DNA from: Knoellia sp. p5-6-4
Lineage (GTDB): Bacteria > Actinomycetota > Actinomycetes > Actinomycetales > Dermatophilaceae
Length of the DNA stretch: 64,000 nt
NCBI RefSeq assembly: GCF_029222705.1
Contig: NZ_JARGZF010000001.1
Span: forward strand, 2,042,437-2,106,436
Direction: 5' to 3'
In this document: one piece after another, positions 56,968 to 64,000 of the stretch
How the letters are laid out: each line of letters opens with the position of its first letter
Numbering within the stretch: the first letter of the stretch is position 1
Program-made: the position numbers and the translations under genes
Notes under the pieces: model-generated
Told to the model about the DNA's origin: nothing
The model's input: only the letters and a program-made list of their open reading frames with translations
The model's database searches: none

Positions 56968-57181
56968 GTGACATGCACTCGCGACGGGCCTTGCCGGGGA
57001 TCCGGGTCGGTCTGTCGCGACGGAAGGATCATAGCCCATCGGGGGGATGCCGCCGCACCCGTGCCGGCCCGCCGGTTGGGGACGCGGTCGCCCTGCGGAA
57101 CATGGCCGTTCTCGGCGCTCGCATCCGGCGTTACCATCGCGGCAGTAGCGGGTTCGGGGTCGCAGGCGAAGGCGGCGCGGC

Positions 57182-59008
57182 ATGGCTGCACGTGGGCGAG
57201 GCGCTGAGACGGCGGCCAGCCACGCCCCGATCGAGGACCACGGGATCATCGGCGACCTGCACACCGCGGCCCTGGTGTCGGTGACGGGTGACATCGACTG
57301 GCTGTGCCTGCCGCGCTTCGACTCGCCGTCGGTGTTCGCCGCGCTCCTGGACGGGGAGCGCGGTGGCCGGTTCAGCGTCCGGTGCCCCGGCGCGAGCCGC
57401 ACCAAGCAGATGTACCTGCCGGACTCCAACATCCTGCTGACCCGGTTCCTCGGCGAGAGCTCGGTCGGCGAGGTGGTCGACTTCATGGTGCCGCGGGAGC
57501 GCGGCGGCCGAGGCCCCCTGCAGCTGGTGCGCATCGTGCGTGCCGTGCGGGGGCAGGTGCCGGTCGACATCCGCTGCGCCCCGGCCTTCGACTACGGCCG
57601 AGCCCGGACCGACGTCGACATCGTCGAGGGCTCGGGAGCGTTCTTCTCGTCGTCGGCCGGGCAGCTGGTGCTGCGGTCCACCGTGCCGCTGGAGGCCGAG
57701 GAGGGTGCCGCGGTGGGGCGACCGGTCCTGGCCGAGGGCGAGGCGCTGGCGCTCTCGCTGTCGCGCCAGGGCTCGACCCGGCCGCTCGACGTCGCCGAGG
57801 CCGAACAGCTCCTCAGCACCACCCTGGCCTACTGGCAGCAGTGGCTGCGACGCTCCCGGTATCGCGGCCGCTACCGGGAGATGGTGGAGCGCTCGGCCCT
57901 GGCCCTGAAGCTCCTGGTGCACCAGCCGACGGGCGCCCTCGTCGCCGCCCCGACGACCTCCCTGCCCGAGTCGGTCGGTGGCACCCGCAACTGGGACTAC
58001 CGGTTCACGTGGGTCCGCGACGCCGCCTTCACGGTCTACGCCCTCATGCGGCTGGGTTTCTCGGAGGAGGCGGCAGCCTTCATGGACTGGCTGGAGGCCC
58101 GGTGCACGCAGGCGCCGGCGGGTCAGGGCCTGCAGATCCTCTACTGCCTCGACGGCAGCCCGGTGCCGGCCGAGCACTCCCTCGACCATCTGCGGGGGTA
58201 CCGCGACTCGCGGCCCGTGCGCGTCGGCAACGGGGCGGCCGACCAGCTCCAGCTCGACATCTACGGCGAGCTGATGGACTCGGTCTACCTCTACGACCGC
58301 CACGCCGAACCGATCTCCTACCAGCTGTGGGAGGCGCTGGGGCGCCAGCTCGACTGGCTCGAGGAGCACTGGGAGAAGGCGGACCACGGCGTCTGGGAGG
58401 TCCGCGGGCCCATGCAGCGGTTCACGTACTCCACCGTCATGACGTGGGTGGCCTTCGAGCGAGGAGCCCGCATCGCCCAGCAGCGGGGCCTGCCGGCCCC
58501 GCTCGACCGGTGGCGCAGGACCGCTGACCGCGCCTACCTGCACGTGCAGCAGGGTGGCTGGAACGCCGAGCTCCGGGCCTATGTGCAGTACCCCGGCAGC
58601 TCCACCCTGGACGCGGCCGCCCTCGTGATGCCACTCGTGAAGTTCACGGGGCCGAGGGACCCCCGCTTCGTCAGCACGCTCGAGCGGATCGAGCGCGAGC
58701 TCGTCACCGACAGCCTGGTGCACCGGTACCGCACCGACGGGTCCGACGGCTTCACCGAGTCGGAGGGCACCTTCAACCTGTGCTCCTTCTGGTACGTCGA
58801 GGCGCTCACCCGGGCCGGTCGCGTCGAGCAGGCGCGCCACACGTTCGAGAAGATGCTCACCTACGCCAACCACGTGGGGCTCTACGCCGAGGAGATCGGC
58901 CCCTCCGGGGAGGCCCTCGGCAACTTCCCGCAGGCATTCACCCACCTCGCGCTCATCAGTGCGGCGGTCAACCTCGACCTGGCGCTCGACGCGGGGCTGC
59001 GGCCATGA
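57182..59008 (+). CDS. GH15-family glucoamylase/trehalase-like enzyme
   Basis: 608 residues. Family GH15 pattern: PIEDHGIIGDLHTAALVSVTGDIDWLCLPRFDSPSVFAALLD at the N-terminus, then (after a linker beta domain) SVGGTRNWDYRFTWVRDAAFTVYALMRLGF, LQLDIYGELMDSVYLY (catalytic Glu) and GFTESEGTFNLCSFWYVEALTRAGRVEQA (second catalytic Glu). Hydrolyses alpha-glucosides from the non-reducing end or trehalose. No signal peptide is visible, so it is probably cytosolic. First gene of a four-gene overlapping operon (GH15-FHA-pseudokinase-ABC). Confidence 0.92.
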   Translation: MAARGRGAETAASHAPIEDHGIIGDLHTAALVSVTGDIDWLCLPRFDSPSVFAALLDGERGGRFSVRCPGASRTKQMYLPDSNILLTRFLGESSVGEVVDFMVPRERGGRGPLQLVRIVRAVRGQVPVDIRCAPAFDYGRARTDVDIVEGSGAFFSSSAGQLVLRSTVPLEAEEGAAVGRPVLAEGEALALSLSRQGSTRPLDVAEAEQLLSTTLAYWQQWLRRSRYRGRYREMVERSALALKLLVHQPTGALVAAPTTSLPESVGGTRNWDYRFTWVRDAAFTVYALMRLGFSEEAAAFMDWLEARCTQAPAGQGLQILYCLDGSPVPAEHSLDHLRGYRDSRPVRVGNGAADQLQLDIYGELMDSVYLYDRHAEPISYQLWEALGRQLDWLEEHWEKADHGVWEVRGPMQRFTYSTVMTWVAFERGARIAQQRGLPAPLDRWRRTADRAYLHVQQGGWNAELRAYVQYPGSSTLDAAALVMPLVKFTGPRDPRFVSTLERIERELVTDSLVHRYRTDGSDGFTESEGTFNLCSFWYVEALTRAGRVEQARHTFEKMLTYANHVGLYAEEIGPSGEALGNFPQAFTHLALISAAVNLDLALDAGLRP

Positions 59009-60402
59009 GCTGGGGCCGGCTCGAGGTGCACGGGGGCAGCGGCCTGGTGCACCGGGGGCGCGACGTGCTGCTCGTGGTGCCCGAGGTCACCGTGCAGACC
59101 GCGCCGGCCACGGGCCGGCTTCTCGCCCTGTGCGTGCAGGTGCCCGACCCGACGGGGCGGCGGAGGGTCCGTGGGGTCGCCCGTCTCCTCACCGAGGCCG
59201 AGCCGGAGGACCTGCCCGGCTTCGCCCTGGCGCTCGAGACCGGCGACCACCTGACCGTGCTGGTGCACGGCGAGGCAACCGTGAAGGTCACCGGCCCGCA
59301 GGGGTTCTCGTTCGGGGCCGAGCGGTCGCTCGCCTGGGTCGAGCGCGTCGTGCCGCTCGACTTCGAGTCCCTCGCCGTCCACGGCGCCCGGGGCCCGACG
59401 CGCGACCTGCCGCCCGGCCTCCCCCTGGACCTGCTCGCGGGCACGGTGCCCGGTGGCGCGGCGACGCTGCACCGCACTGCCGGCGCCGCCGGCAGTGCCG
59501 ATGGCGGCGCAGCGGGAACCGTGGAGTCGGCGAGCGGGGCCGACACCGCGAGCGCGGCGGTCGCTCGCGAAGCCGGGCGGGACGCCCAGGAGGCCGCTCG
59601 CGTGCTGGAGCGGCCGGCATACCTGCGTGCGCCGGGCACGAGGGTGCCCGCACCAGCCCCGGCGGACCACCCGACGCCACCGCCGGAGGACTCGCAGGGC
59701 CGAACCGTCCTCCGCCAGACGGTGCAGGTCAGGAGGGTGCGGCTCTCCGGGCCCGACCGCGTGCGGCCGTCGGTCCGACGCGGCCCGCTGCCGATCGCGG
59801 CCGCCGCGGACGAGGCACCGACCGTCGCGGTGGAGACCCCCGTGCTCGTGGAAGGGGTGCTCTGCGCCTCCGGCCACCTCAACGAGCCGCAGGCCGCGTC
59901 GTGCGGGCAGTGTGGGGGCCCGATCGAAGTCGGCAGCCCGCGGGTGACGCGGCCACGGCCCGCGCTGGGCGTCCTGGTCTCGGACGAGGGCGCCGTCTAC
60001 ACCGTGAACACCGACTACGTGATCGGACGGGAGCCGGAGCAGGTCCCGGACGTCAGGGCCGGCCGGGCCAGGCCGCTCGTGCTGCGCGACGCGGAGCACA
60101 GCACGTCGCGGGTGCATGCCCGACTGCACCTGTCCGGCTGGGACGTCCTCGTCGCCGACAGCGGCTCGGCCAACGGCACCCAGGTCAGCCGGAGCGGGTC
60201 GGCGGGGCCGTGGGAGTCGGTGTACCGGGAGCCGGGGACGCCGCTGCACCCCGGGGACCGGGTGCGGCTGGGCAAGCGGCAGCTGCTGTTCGACCGCGTC
60301 CAGCTCGCGCCCGCCAGGGTGCCCGCGCCGTCCGCAGGCCAGGCCGCCGGGCAGGCCGCCGGGCAGGGCGCCGGAGGGGGCTCCGGTGGACCGCGTCGGT
60401 GA
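59005..60402 (+). CDS. FHA-domain protein with zinc ribbon
   Basis: 465 residues. N-terminal ~130 residues form an uncharacterised beta-rich part (MSWGRLEVHGGSGLVHRGRDVLLVVP...), then a long Ala/Pro/Arg-rich linker. Residues about 287-305 have CASGHLNEPQAASCGQCGG, a zinc-ribbon-like motif. The FHA domain follows (about 325-435): YVIGREPEQ, LVLRDAEHSTSRVHARLHLSGWDVLVADSGSANGT and RVRLGKRQLLFDRV, with S/R/H/N positions for phosphothreonine binding. Links Ser/Thr kinase signalling to the cluster. Start overlaps the GH15 stop (ATGA). Confidence 0.87.
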   Translation: MSWGRLEVHGGSGLVHRGRDVLLVVPEVTVQTAPATGRLLALCVQVPDPTGRRRVRGVARLLTEAEPEDLPGFALALETGDHLTVLVHGEATVKVTGPQGFSFGAERSLAWVERVVPLDFESLAVHGARGPTRDLPPGLPLDLLAGTVPGGAATLHRTAGAAGSADGGAAGTVESASGADTASAAVAREAGRDAQEAARVLERPAYLRAPGTRVPAPAPADHPTPPPEDSQGRTVLRQTVQVRRVRLSGPDRVRPSVRRGPLPIAAAADEAPTVAVETPVLVEGVLCASGHLNEPQAASCGQCGGPIEVGSPRVTRPRPALGVLVSDEGAVYTVNTDYVIGREPEQVPDVRAGRARPLVLRDAEHSTSRVHARLHLSGWDVLVADSGSANGTQVSRSGSAGPWESVYREPGTPLHPGDRVRLGKRQLLFDRVQLAPARVPAPSAGQAAGQAAGQGAGGGSGGPRR

Positions 60403-61189
60403 CTACGTCCTGTTGCGGGAGGTCGGCTCGGGCGTGCACGGCCGGGTCTTCCTGGCCCGGCCCCCGACCAGGTTGGGTCTCGACGACGGGCAGGTGGCGC
60501 TCAAGGTCCTGTCCGTCCCGGGGAGCGACAGCGGGTTCGCGGCGGTGGCCGAGGAGCTGAGCGCGTACGCTGACGTGGGCTCGCCCGGCCTGCTCGAGGT
60601 CCACGAGCTGGCCATGGACGCCGGGAGCGTCTTCTACGCCATGCGGTACGAACCGCAGGGCTCGCTCGCCGCCGCGCCCACCAGGCCGCGCGCAGAGCTG
60701 CGGCTCGCCGTGGCGCAGGCCGCGCGCGCTGCCCACGCCCTGCACGAGGCGGGCATCGTCCACCGGGCCGTGAAACCCGCCAACATCCTGCTGGGCCGAG
60801 CAGGTGCGGTGCTGGCCGAGCCCGCGCTGGCGCACCTGCTCTCGCGGGGCCAGCCGCTGACCGGCCTCGGGACCCGGGGGGACCAGCGCGACCTCGAGCT
60901 CCTCGACCCGCGGCTGATGCAGGGGGGCGAGCCCGGGCGGGCGAGCGACATCTGGTCCCTGGGGGTCACGCTGCACGTCGTGCTCACAGGGGGCGGCCTG
61001 TACCCGGCGCTGATGTCGGCCGACCCCATGGTCGCGGTGCGCATGTACCTGCGCAGCCAGCCCGAGCCGGATGCGGACCTCTCCGACGGCGAGCGCGCCG
61101 TCGTGGTCAGGGCGCTGCAGCCCCACCCGGCGGACCGCTACGAGACGGCGGCGGAGATGGCCGCCGACATCGAACGGTTGGCCGCATGA
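60386..61189 (+). CDS. Degenerate protein kinase (pseudokinase)
   Basis: 267 residues of the Hanks kinase fold: Gly-rich EVGSGVHGRV, VALKVL with Lys at 40, YEPQGSL hinge, and IVHRAVKPANILLGRAG at 126. The catalytic HRD is HRA (Asp to Ala at 128) and the DFG motif is replaced by AEPA, so no phosphotransfer is expected. C-terminal lobe is intact (DIWSLGVTLHVVLTGG...RALQPHPADRYETAAEM). GTG 60386, with GGAGGGGG upstream, overlaps the FHA gene stop by 17 bases. Likely a scaffold or ATP-sensing partner of the FHA/ABC proteins. Confidence 0.88.
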   Translation: MDRVGDYVLLREVGSGVHGRVFLARPPTRLGLDDGQVALKVLSVPGSDSGFAAVAEELSAYADVGSPGLLEVHELAMDAGSVFYAMRYEPQGSLAAAPTRPRAELRLAVAQAARAAHALHEAGIVHRAVKPANILLGRAGAVLAEPALAHLLSRGQPLTGLGTRGDQRDLELLDPRLMQGGEPGRASDIWSLGVTLHVVLTGGGLYPALMSADPMVAVRMYLRSQPEPDADLSDGERAVVVRALQPHPADRYETAAEMAADIERLAA

Positions 61190-64000
61190 GGGCGAGCACG
61201 AAGCGGCGGGGCGACGCCAGGCGCACGCTGGCGATGTTCCGCCAGTACTCCGGCGGACGCAGGGCAGGGTTCCTGCCCTCCGTCCTGCTCATGGCGGTCG
61301 AGGCAGGTACGGCAATCCTCGTGCCGGTCGTCATCGGGGCCTTCTTCACCTACCTCGAGAAGGGCACCCTGTGGAGGCCCTTGAACCTGGAGGTGCCGAA
61401 GGACATCGCCATCCCCGTCTTCGCGGGGTCCCTCATCGCCTTCACGGCACTGAACAGCCTCTCGGACGCCGCCTCCGAGATCAGGCTCGCCGAGGCCGGG
61501 CGCACCCTGGGCTACCACCTGCGCCGGGCCCTCTTCTCGCACCTGCAGAAGCTGTCGCTCGCCTTCCACCTGCGCCGGAGCACGGGTGACGTCCTCACCC
61601 GCATCACCGGCGACGTGCAGGCGGTGGAGGAGTTCGTCACCGACTCGTTCAAGGACCTCGTGGGCAGCGTGATGCTGCTCGCCGGCACCTTGGCCTACCT
61701 CTTCTACCAGTCGCCGCGAATCGCCCTGCTGGCCATGGTGATCGTGCCGCTGCTCTCCAGCGTCTCCGCCTTCTTCGCCCGTCGCATCAAGGCCTCGTCG
61801 AAGGAGATGCGCGCCCGTGAGGGCGACCTGGCCACGACGGCCCAGGAGATGCTCACCACCATCAGCGTGGTCCAGACCTACGGCCGGGCCGGTCACGAGC
61901 AGGAGAAGTTCGACCGGGAGAGCCGCTCGGCGATGGGCGCCATCTTGCGGACGGCCCGGCTCGAGGCGCTGTTCGGGCTCACCGTGAGCGTGCTGGAGGC
62001 GACGATCATCGCCCTCCTCGTGCTCGTCGGTGGAGGCCTGGTCGAGTCGGACCGGCTGCCGGCCGGGGTGCTCGTCGCCTTCGTCATGCTGATCCAGAAC
62101 ATGTTCAAGCCCACCCGCCGGATCATCAAGCAGTGGAACAGGGTCGCCAAGGTCTATGCGAGCGTCGAGCGGATCGACGAGCTGCTCGCCCGGGAGCCGG
62201 GGGTCCAGGACGCGCCGGACGCCCGGGAGGCGCCACCCCTGTCAGGTGCGATCGAGTTCCGCGACGTCAGCTTCGCCTATCAGCAGCAGGGCGCCGGCGA
62301 CCTCGACGGCGAGCCGCAGCGCCTCACGCTGCAGTCGGTCAGCTTCACCCTCGAAGCCGGCGAGGTCGTGGCACTGGTGGGGCACAGCGGCGCAGGCAAG
62401 AGCACGATCGCGCAGCTGGTGCCCCGGCTGTACGACCCCCAGTCCGGAGCGGTGCTCATCGACGGGCACGACATCCGCACGTTCACCGTCGACTCGCTGC
62501 GCGCCCAGATCAGCATGGTGCTGCAGGAGACGATCCTGTTGCGCGGCACCGTGTCCGAGAACATCGCGTACGGGCGGGAGGGCGCCACGCGTGAGGAGGT
62601 GGAGCGCGCCGCGCGTCGCGCGCACGCCCACGACTTCATCACCGCTTTGCCCCAGGGCTACGACACCGTGCTCGGCGAACGGGCAGCCACCCTCTCCGGC
62701 GGCCAGCGGCAGCGGCTGGCGATCGCGAGGGCCTTCATCCGGGACACCCCGATCCTCGTCCTCGACGAGCCCACGACCGGCCTCGACGCGGTGGCCTCCG
62801 CGTCGGTCGCCAGCGCCCTGCAGTCGCTCCTGGAGGGCCGTTCCGCAGTGATCGTCTCGCACGACCTCAACCTGATCCGCAACGTCGACCGGGTGCTGAT
62901 CCTCTCGGGTGGGCGGATCCTCGAGGAGGGCACCCCGGCCGACCTGCTCGAGCGCGGCGGTCTGTATGCCGAGCTGTACGCCAGCCAGTTCGGCGAGGCC
63001 GTGGCGGAGGCGGTCGGGGCCGGCGGGGAGCCTGAGCCCGCCCAGAACCAGTACCTGCGCTCCGCCCTCCAGCCCGCAGGTCCCCGTGCGGAGGAAGCGC
63101 TCGAGCCCGACCTGGTCCTGGAGCGGGCGTCGGCCCCGCGCGGCACGGGCCTGGAGGCCTGGCCCGCGGGTGACAGCGCCGCTGACGGCGAGGTCGAGGC
63201 GGACACGACGTTCGAGACCGTGCTCCACGACGCCATCCCGCTGCCGGCGTCCGCGCAGGAGTTCCGCCGGCTCCGCGGCTGGGTCGCGGCAGGCGCGGGC
63301 CCGGGGCCCGCCCGCGCAGACCTCGATGCCGGCCGGTCTCCCGAGCTCGCCCGCGCCCTTCCCGGGCTGGGTGACGCACTCGCCCCGACGGCCGTGGCCG
63401 ACCACCTCCAGCGCATGCTCGATCCCGAGTGGGACCTCGAGGCCTGCCACGTCGACAAGGTACTCATCGCCGTCGAGGAGGGCACCAGGCTCCGGTACCG
63501 CCTGCACCTGCGGGACCGGCACAGCGGGGAGGTCGCCGAGCACTTCGTCGCCGGCCGCCTCTTCCCGGACACCGACCGGGCAGAGCGGTATGCCGCGGGG
63601 CTGGCCGCCGTCGCCCGCCCTGGAACGGGTGAGCCGGTGTTCGCCGCACCGGTGCACACCGTCGAGGGCCTGCACCTGGTGCTGCACGCCTTCCCGCTGG
63701 ACCCCAACCTGCCGGGGCTGGCCGAGGCGGTCGACCCGGCGCGGATGGGTGCACTGCTCGAGCCGGTGCTGCCGAGCGCGCTGCGCGGGCTCGAGCTCGA
63801 GGCCTGCCGGCCGGAGGTCGTGAAGTACGCCGTGGGCGACCACGCCGTCGTGCGGTACGAGCTGCTGTGGCGGGTCTCGCCCAGCCGTCGGACCGTGCGC
63901 CAGGTCGTCTACGGGAAGGTCTTCCCCGACGACCGTGGCGAGCACCTCGAGTCGACCCTGGCCTTCCTGCTCGAGCGACTCCGGGGCGGGGCCGCCTCCC
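61186..64000 (+). CDS. ABC exporter fused to phosphotransferase-like domain, 5' part
   Basis: Starts ATG 61186 (overlapping the pseudokinase TGA) and runs off the window end; more than 938 residues. Residues 1-340: exporter transmembrane domain with six helices. NBD: Walker A GHSGAGKST (about 398), signature LSGGQRQRLA (about 503), Walker B ILVLDEPTTGLDA (about 523). After about 610 follows an unusual extension with DLEACHVDKVLIAVEEGTRLRYRLHLRDRHSGEVAEHFVAGRLF and VVRYELLWRVSPSRRTVRQVVYGKVF, which resembles aminoglycoside/maltokinase-type phosphotransferases. Such fusion is uncommon. Cargo unknown. Confidence 0.85.
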   Translation, partial: MRASTKRRGDARRTLAMFRQYSGGRRAGFLPSVLLMAVEAGTAILVPVVIGAFFTYLEKGTLWRPLNLEVPKDIAIPVFAGSLIAFTALNSLSDAASEIRLAEAGRTLGYHLRRALFSHLQKLSLAFHLRRSTGDVLTRITGDVQAVEEFVTDSFKDLVGSVMLLAGTLAYLFYQSPRIALLAMVIVPLLSSVSAFFARRIKASSKEMRAREGDLATTAQEMLTTISVVQTYGRAGHEQEKFDRESRSAMGAILRTARLEALFGLTVSVLEATIIALLVLVGGGLVESDRLPAGVLVAFVMLIQNMFKPTRRIIKQWNRVAKVYASVERIDELLAREPGVQDAPDAREAPPLSGAIEFRDVSFAYQQQGAGDLDGEPQRLTLQSVSFTLEAGEVVALVGHSGAGKSTIAQLVPRLYDPQSGAVLIDGHDIRTFTVDSLRAQISMVLQETILLRGTVSENIAYGREGATREEVERAARRAHAHDFITALPQGYDTVLGERAATLSGGQRQRLAIARAFIRDTPILVLDEPTTGLDAVASASVASALQSLLEGRSAVIVSHDLNLIRNVDRVLILSGGRILEEGTPADLLERGGLYAELYASQFGEAVAEAVGAGGEPEPAQNQYLRSALQPAGPRAEEALEPDLVLERASAPRGTGLEAWPAGDSAADGEVEADTTFETVLHDAIPLPASAQEFRRLRGWVAAGAGPGPARADLDAGRSPELARALPGLGDALAPTAVADHLQRMLDPEWDLEACHVDKVLIAVEEGTRLRYRLHLRDRHSGEVAEHFVAGRLFPDTDRAERYAAGLAAVARPGTGEPVFAAPVHTVEGLHLVLHAFPLDPNLPGLAEAVDPARMGALLEPVLPSALRGLELEACRPEVVKYAVGDHAVVRYELLWRVSPSRRTVRQVVYGKVFPDDRGEHLESTLAFLLERLRGGAAS

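Overview
This window is a high-GC actinobacterial chromosome segment. The evidence is GC-rich codon use, many GTG starts, many leaderless genes, F420-type and deazaflavin-type enzymes, SigK/RskA, BldC, DUF3073 and DUF3151, and dispersed pur genes in the order purA, purD, purC, purSQL, purF, purM. The block purF - purM - DUF3073 - amino-acid dehydrogenase - bldC matches the arrangement known from Streptomyces and relatives. Codon style and content suggest a Micrococcales/Intrasporangiaceae-like organism, but this is inference; the genus cannot be fixed from the sequence alone. No rRNA, CRISPR array, prophage or insertion sequence was seen, and one tRNA (Phe) is present.

Layout. 1-8.2 kb: start of a secreted alpha/beta hydrolase (cut by the window edge), DedA, small enzymes, a TrmH-type methyltransferase, a SigE-family sigma factor coupled to a membrane-anchored beta-propeller-like protein, GNAT, class II fructose-bisphosphate aldolase and DUF3151. 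8.3-16 kb: a regulator behind a perfect LacI-type palindrome, purA, DUF402, then a 1555-residue surface protein with about 12 SpaA/Cna-B-like modules and a LAYTG sorting signal. 16-25 kb: HelD-type helicase, a second LuxR/TrmB-like regulator, purD, a frameshifted DUF222/HNH gene, an MFS exporter and purC. 25-37 kb: ABC-F ATPase, NAD(P)HX dehydratase, histidine phosphatase, nitroreductase-like protein, purSQL and a cluster of oxidoreductases. 37-42 kb: fasciclin lipoprotein - sigK - rskA operon and a sulfite-oxidase-type molybdoenzyme; both transcription units start with promoters of the same form (C-A/C-ATCC, 16 bp, CGAA). 42-52 kb: purF, purM, DUF3073, dehydrogenase, bldC, a small membrane operon and an ABC1 kinase with an unusually structured divergent intergenic region. 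52-64 kb: regulator, acyltransferase, OsmC, an ECF sigma factor coupled to a Thr/Glu-rich membrane protein, a Ser/Thr kinase and tRNA-Phe. The window ends with a tightly overlapping operon: GH15 glucoamylase/trehalase-like enzyme, FHA protein, a degenerate protein kinase, and an ABC exporter fused to a phosphotransferase-like domain.

How the genes work together: the pur genes cover most of de novo purine synthesis (PurF, D, SQL, M, C, A). The SigK block is a self-contained envelope/redox regulon, comparable to mycobacterial SigK control of the fasciclin antigens MPT70/MPT83. The terminal GH15-FHA-pseudokinase-ABC/phosphotransferase operon and the SpaA-repeat protein are the most distinctive accessory systems; neither function is established.
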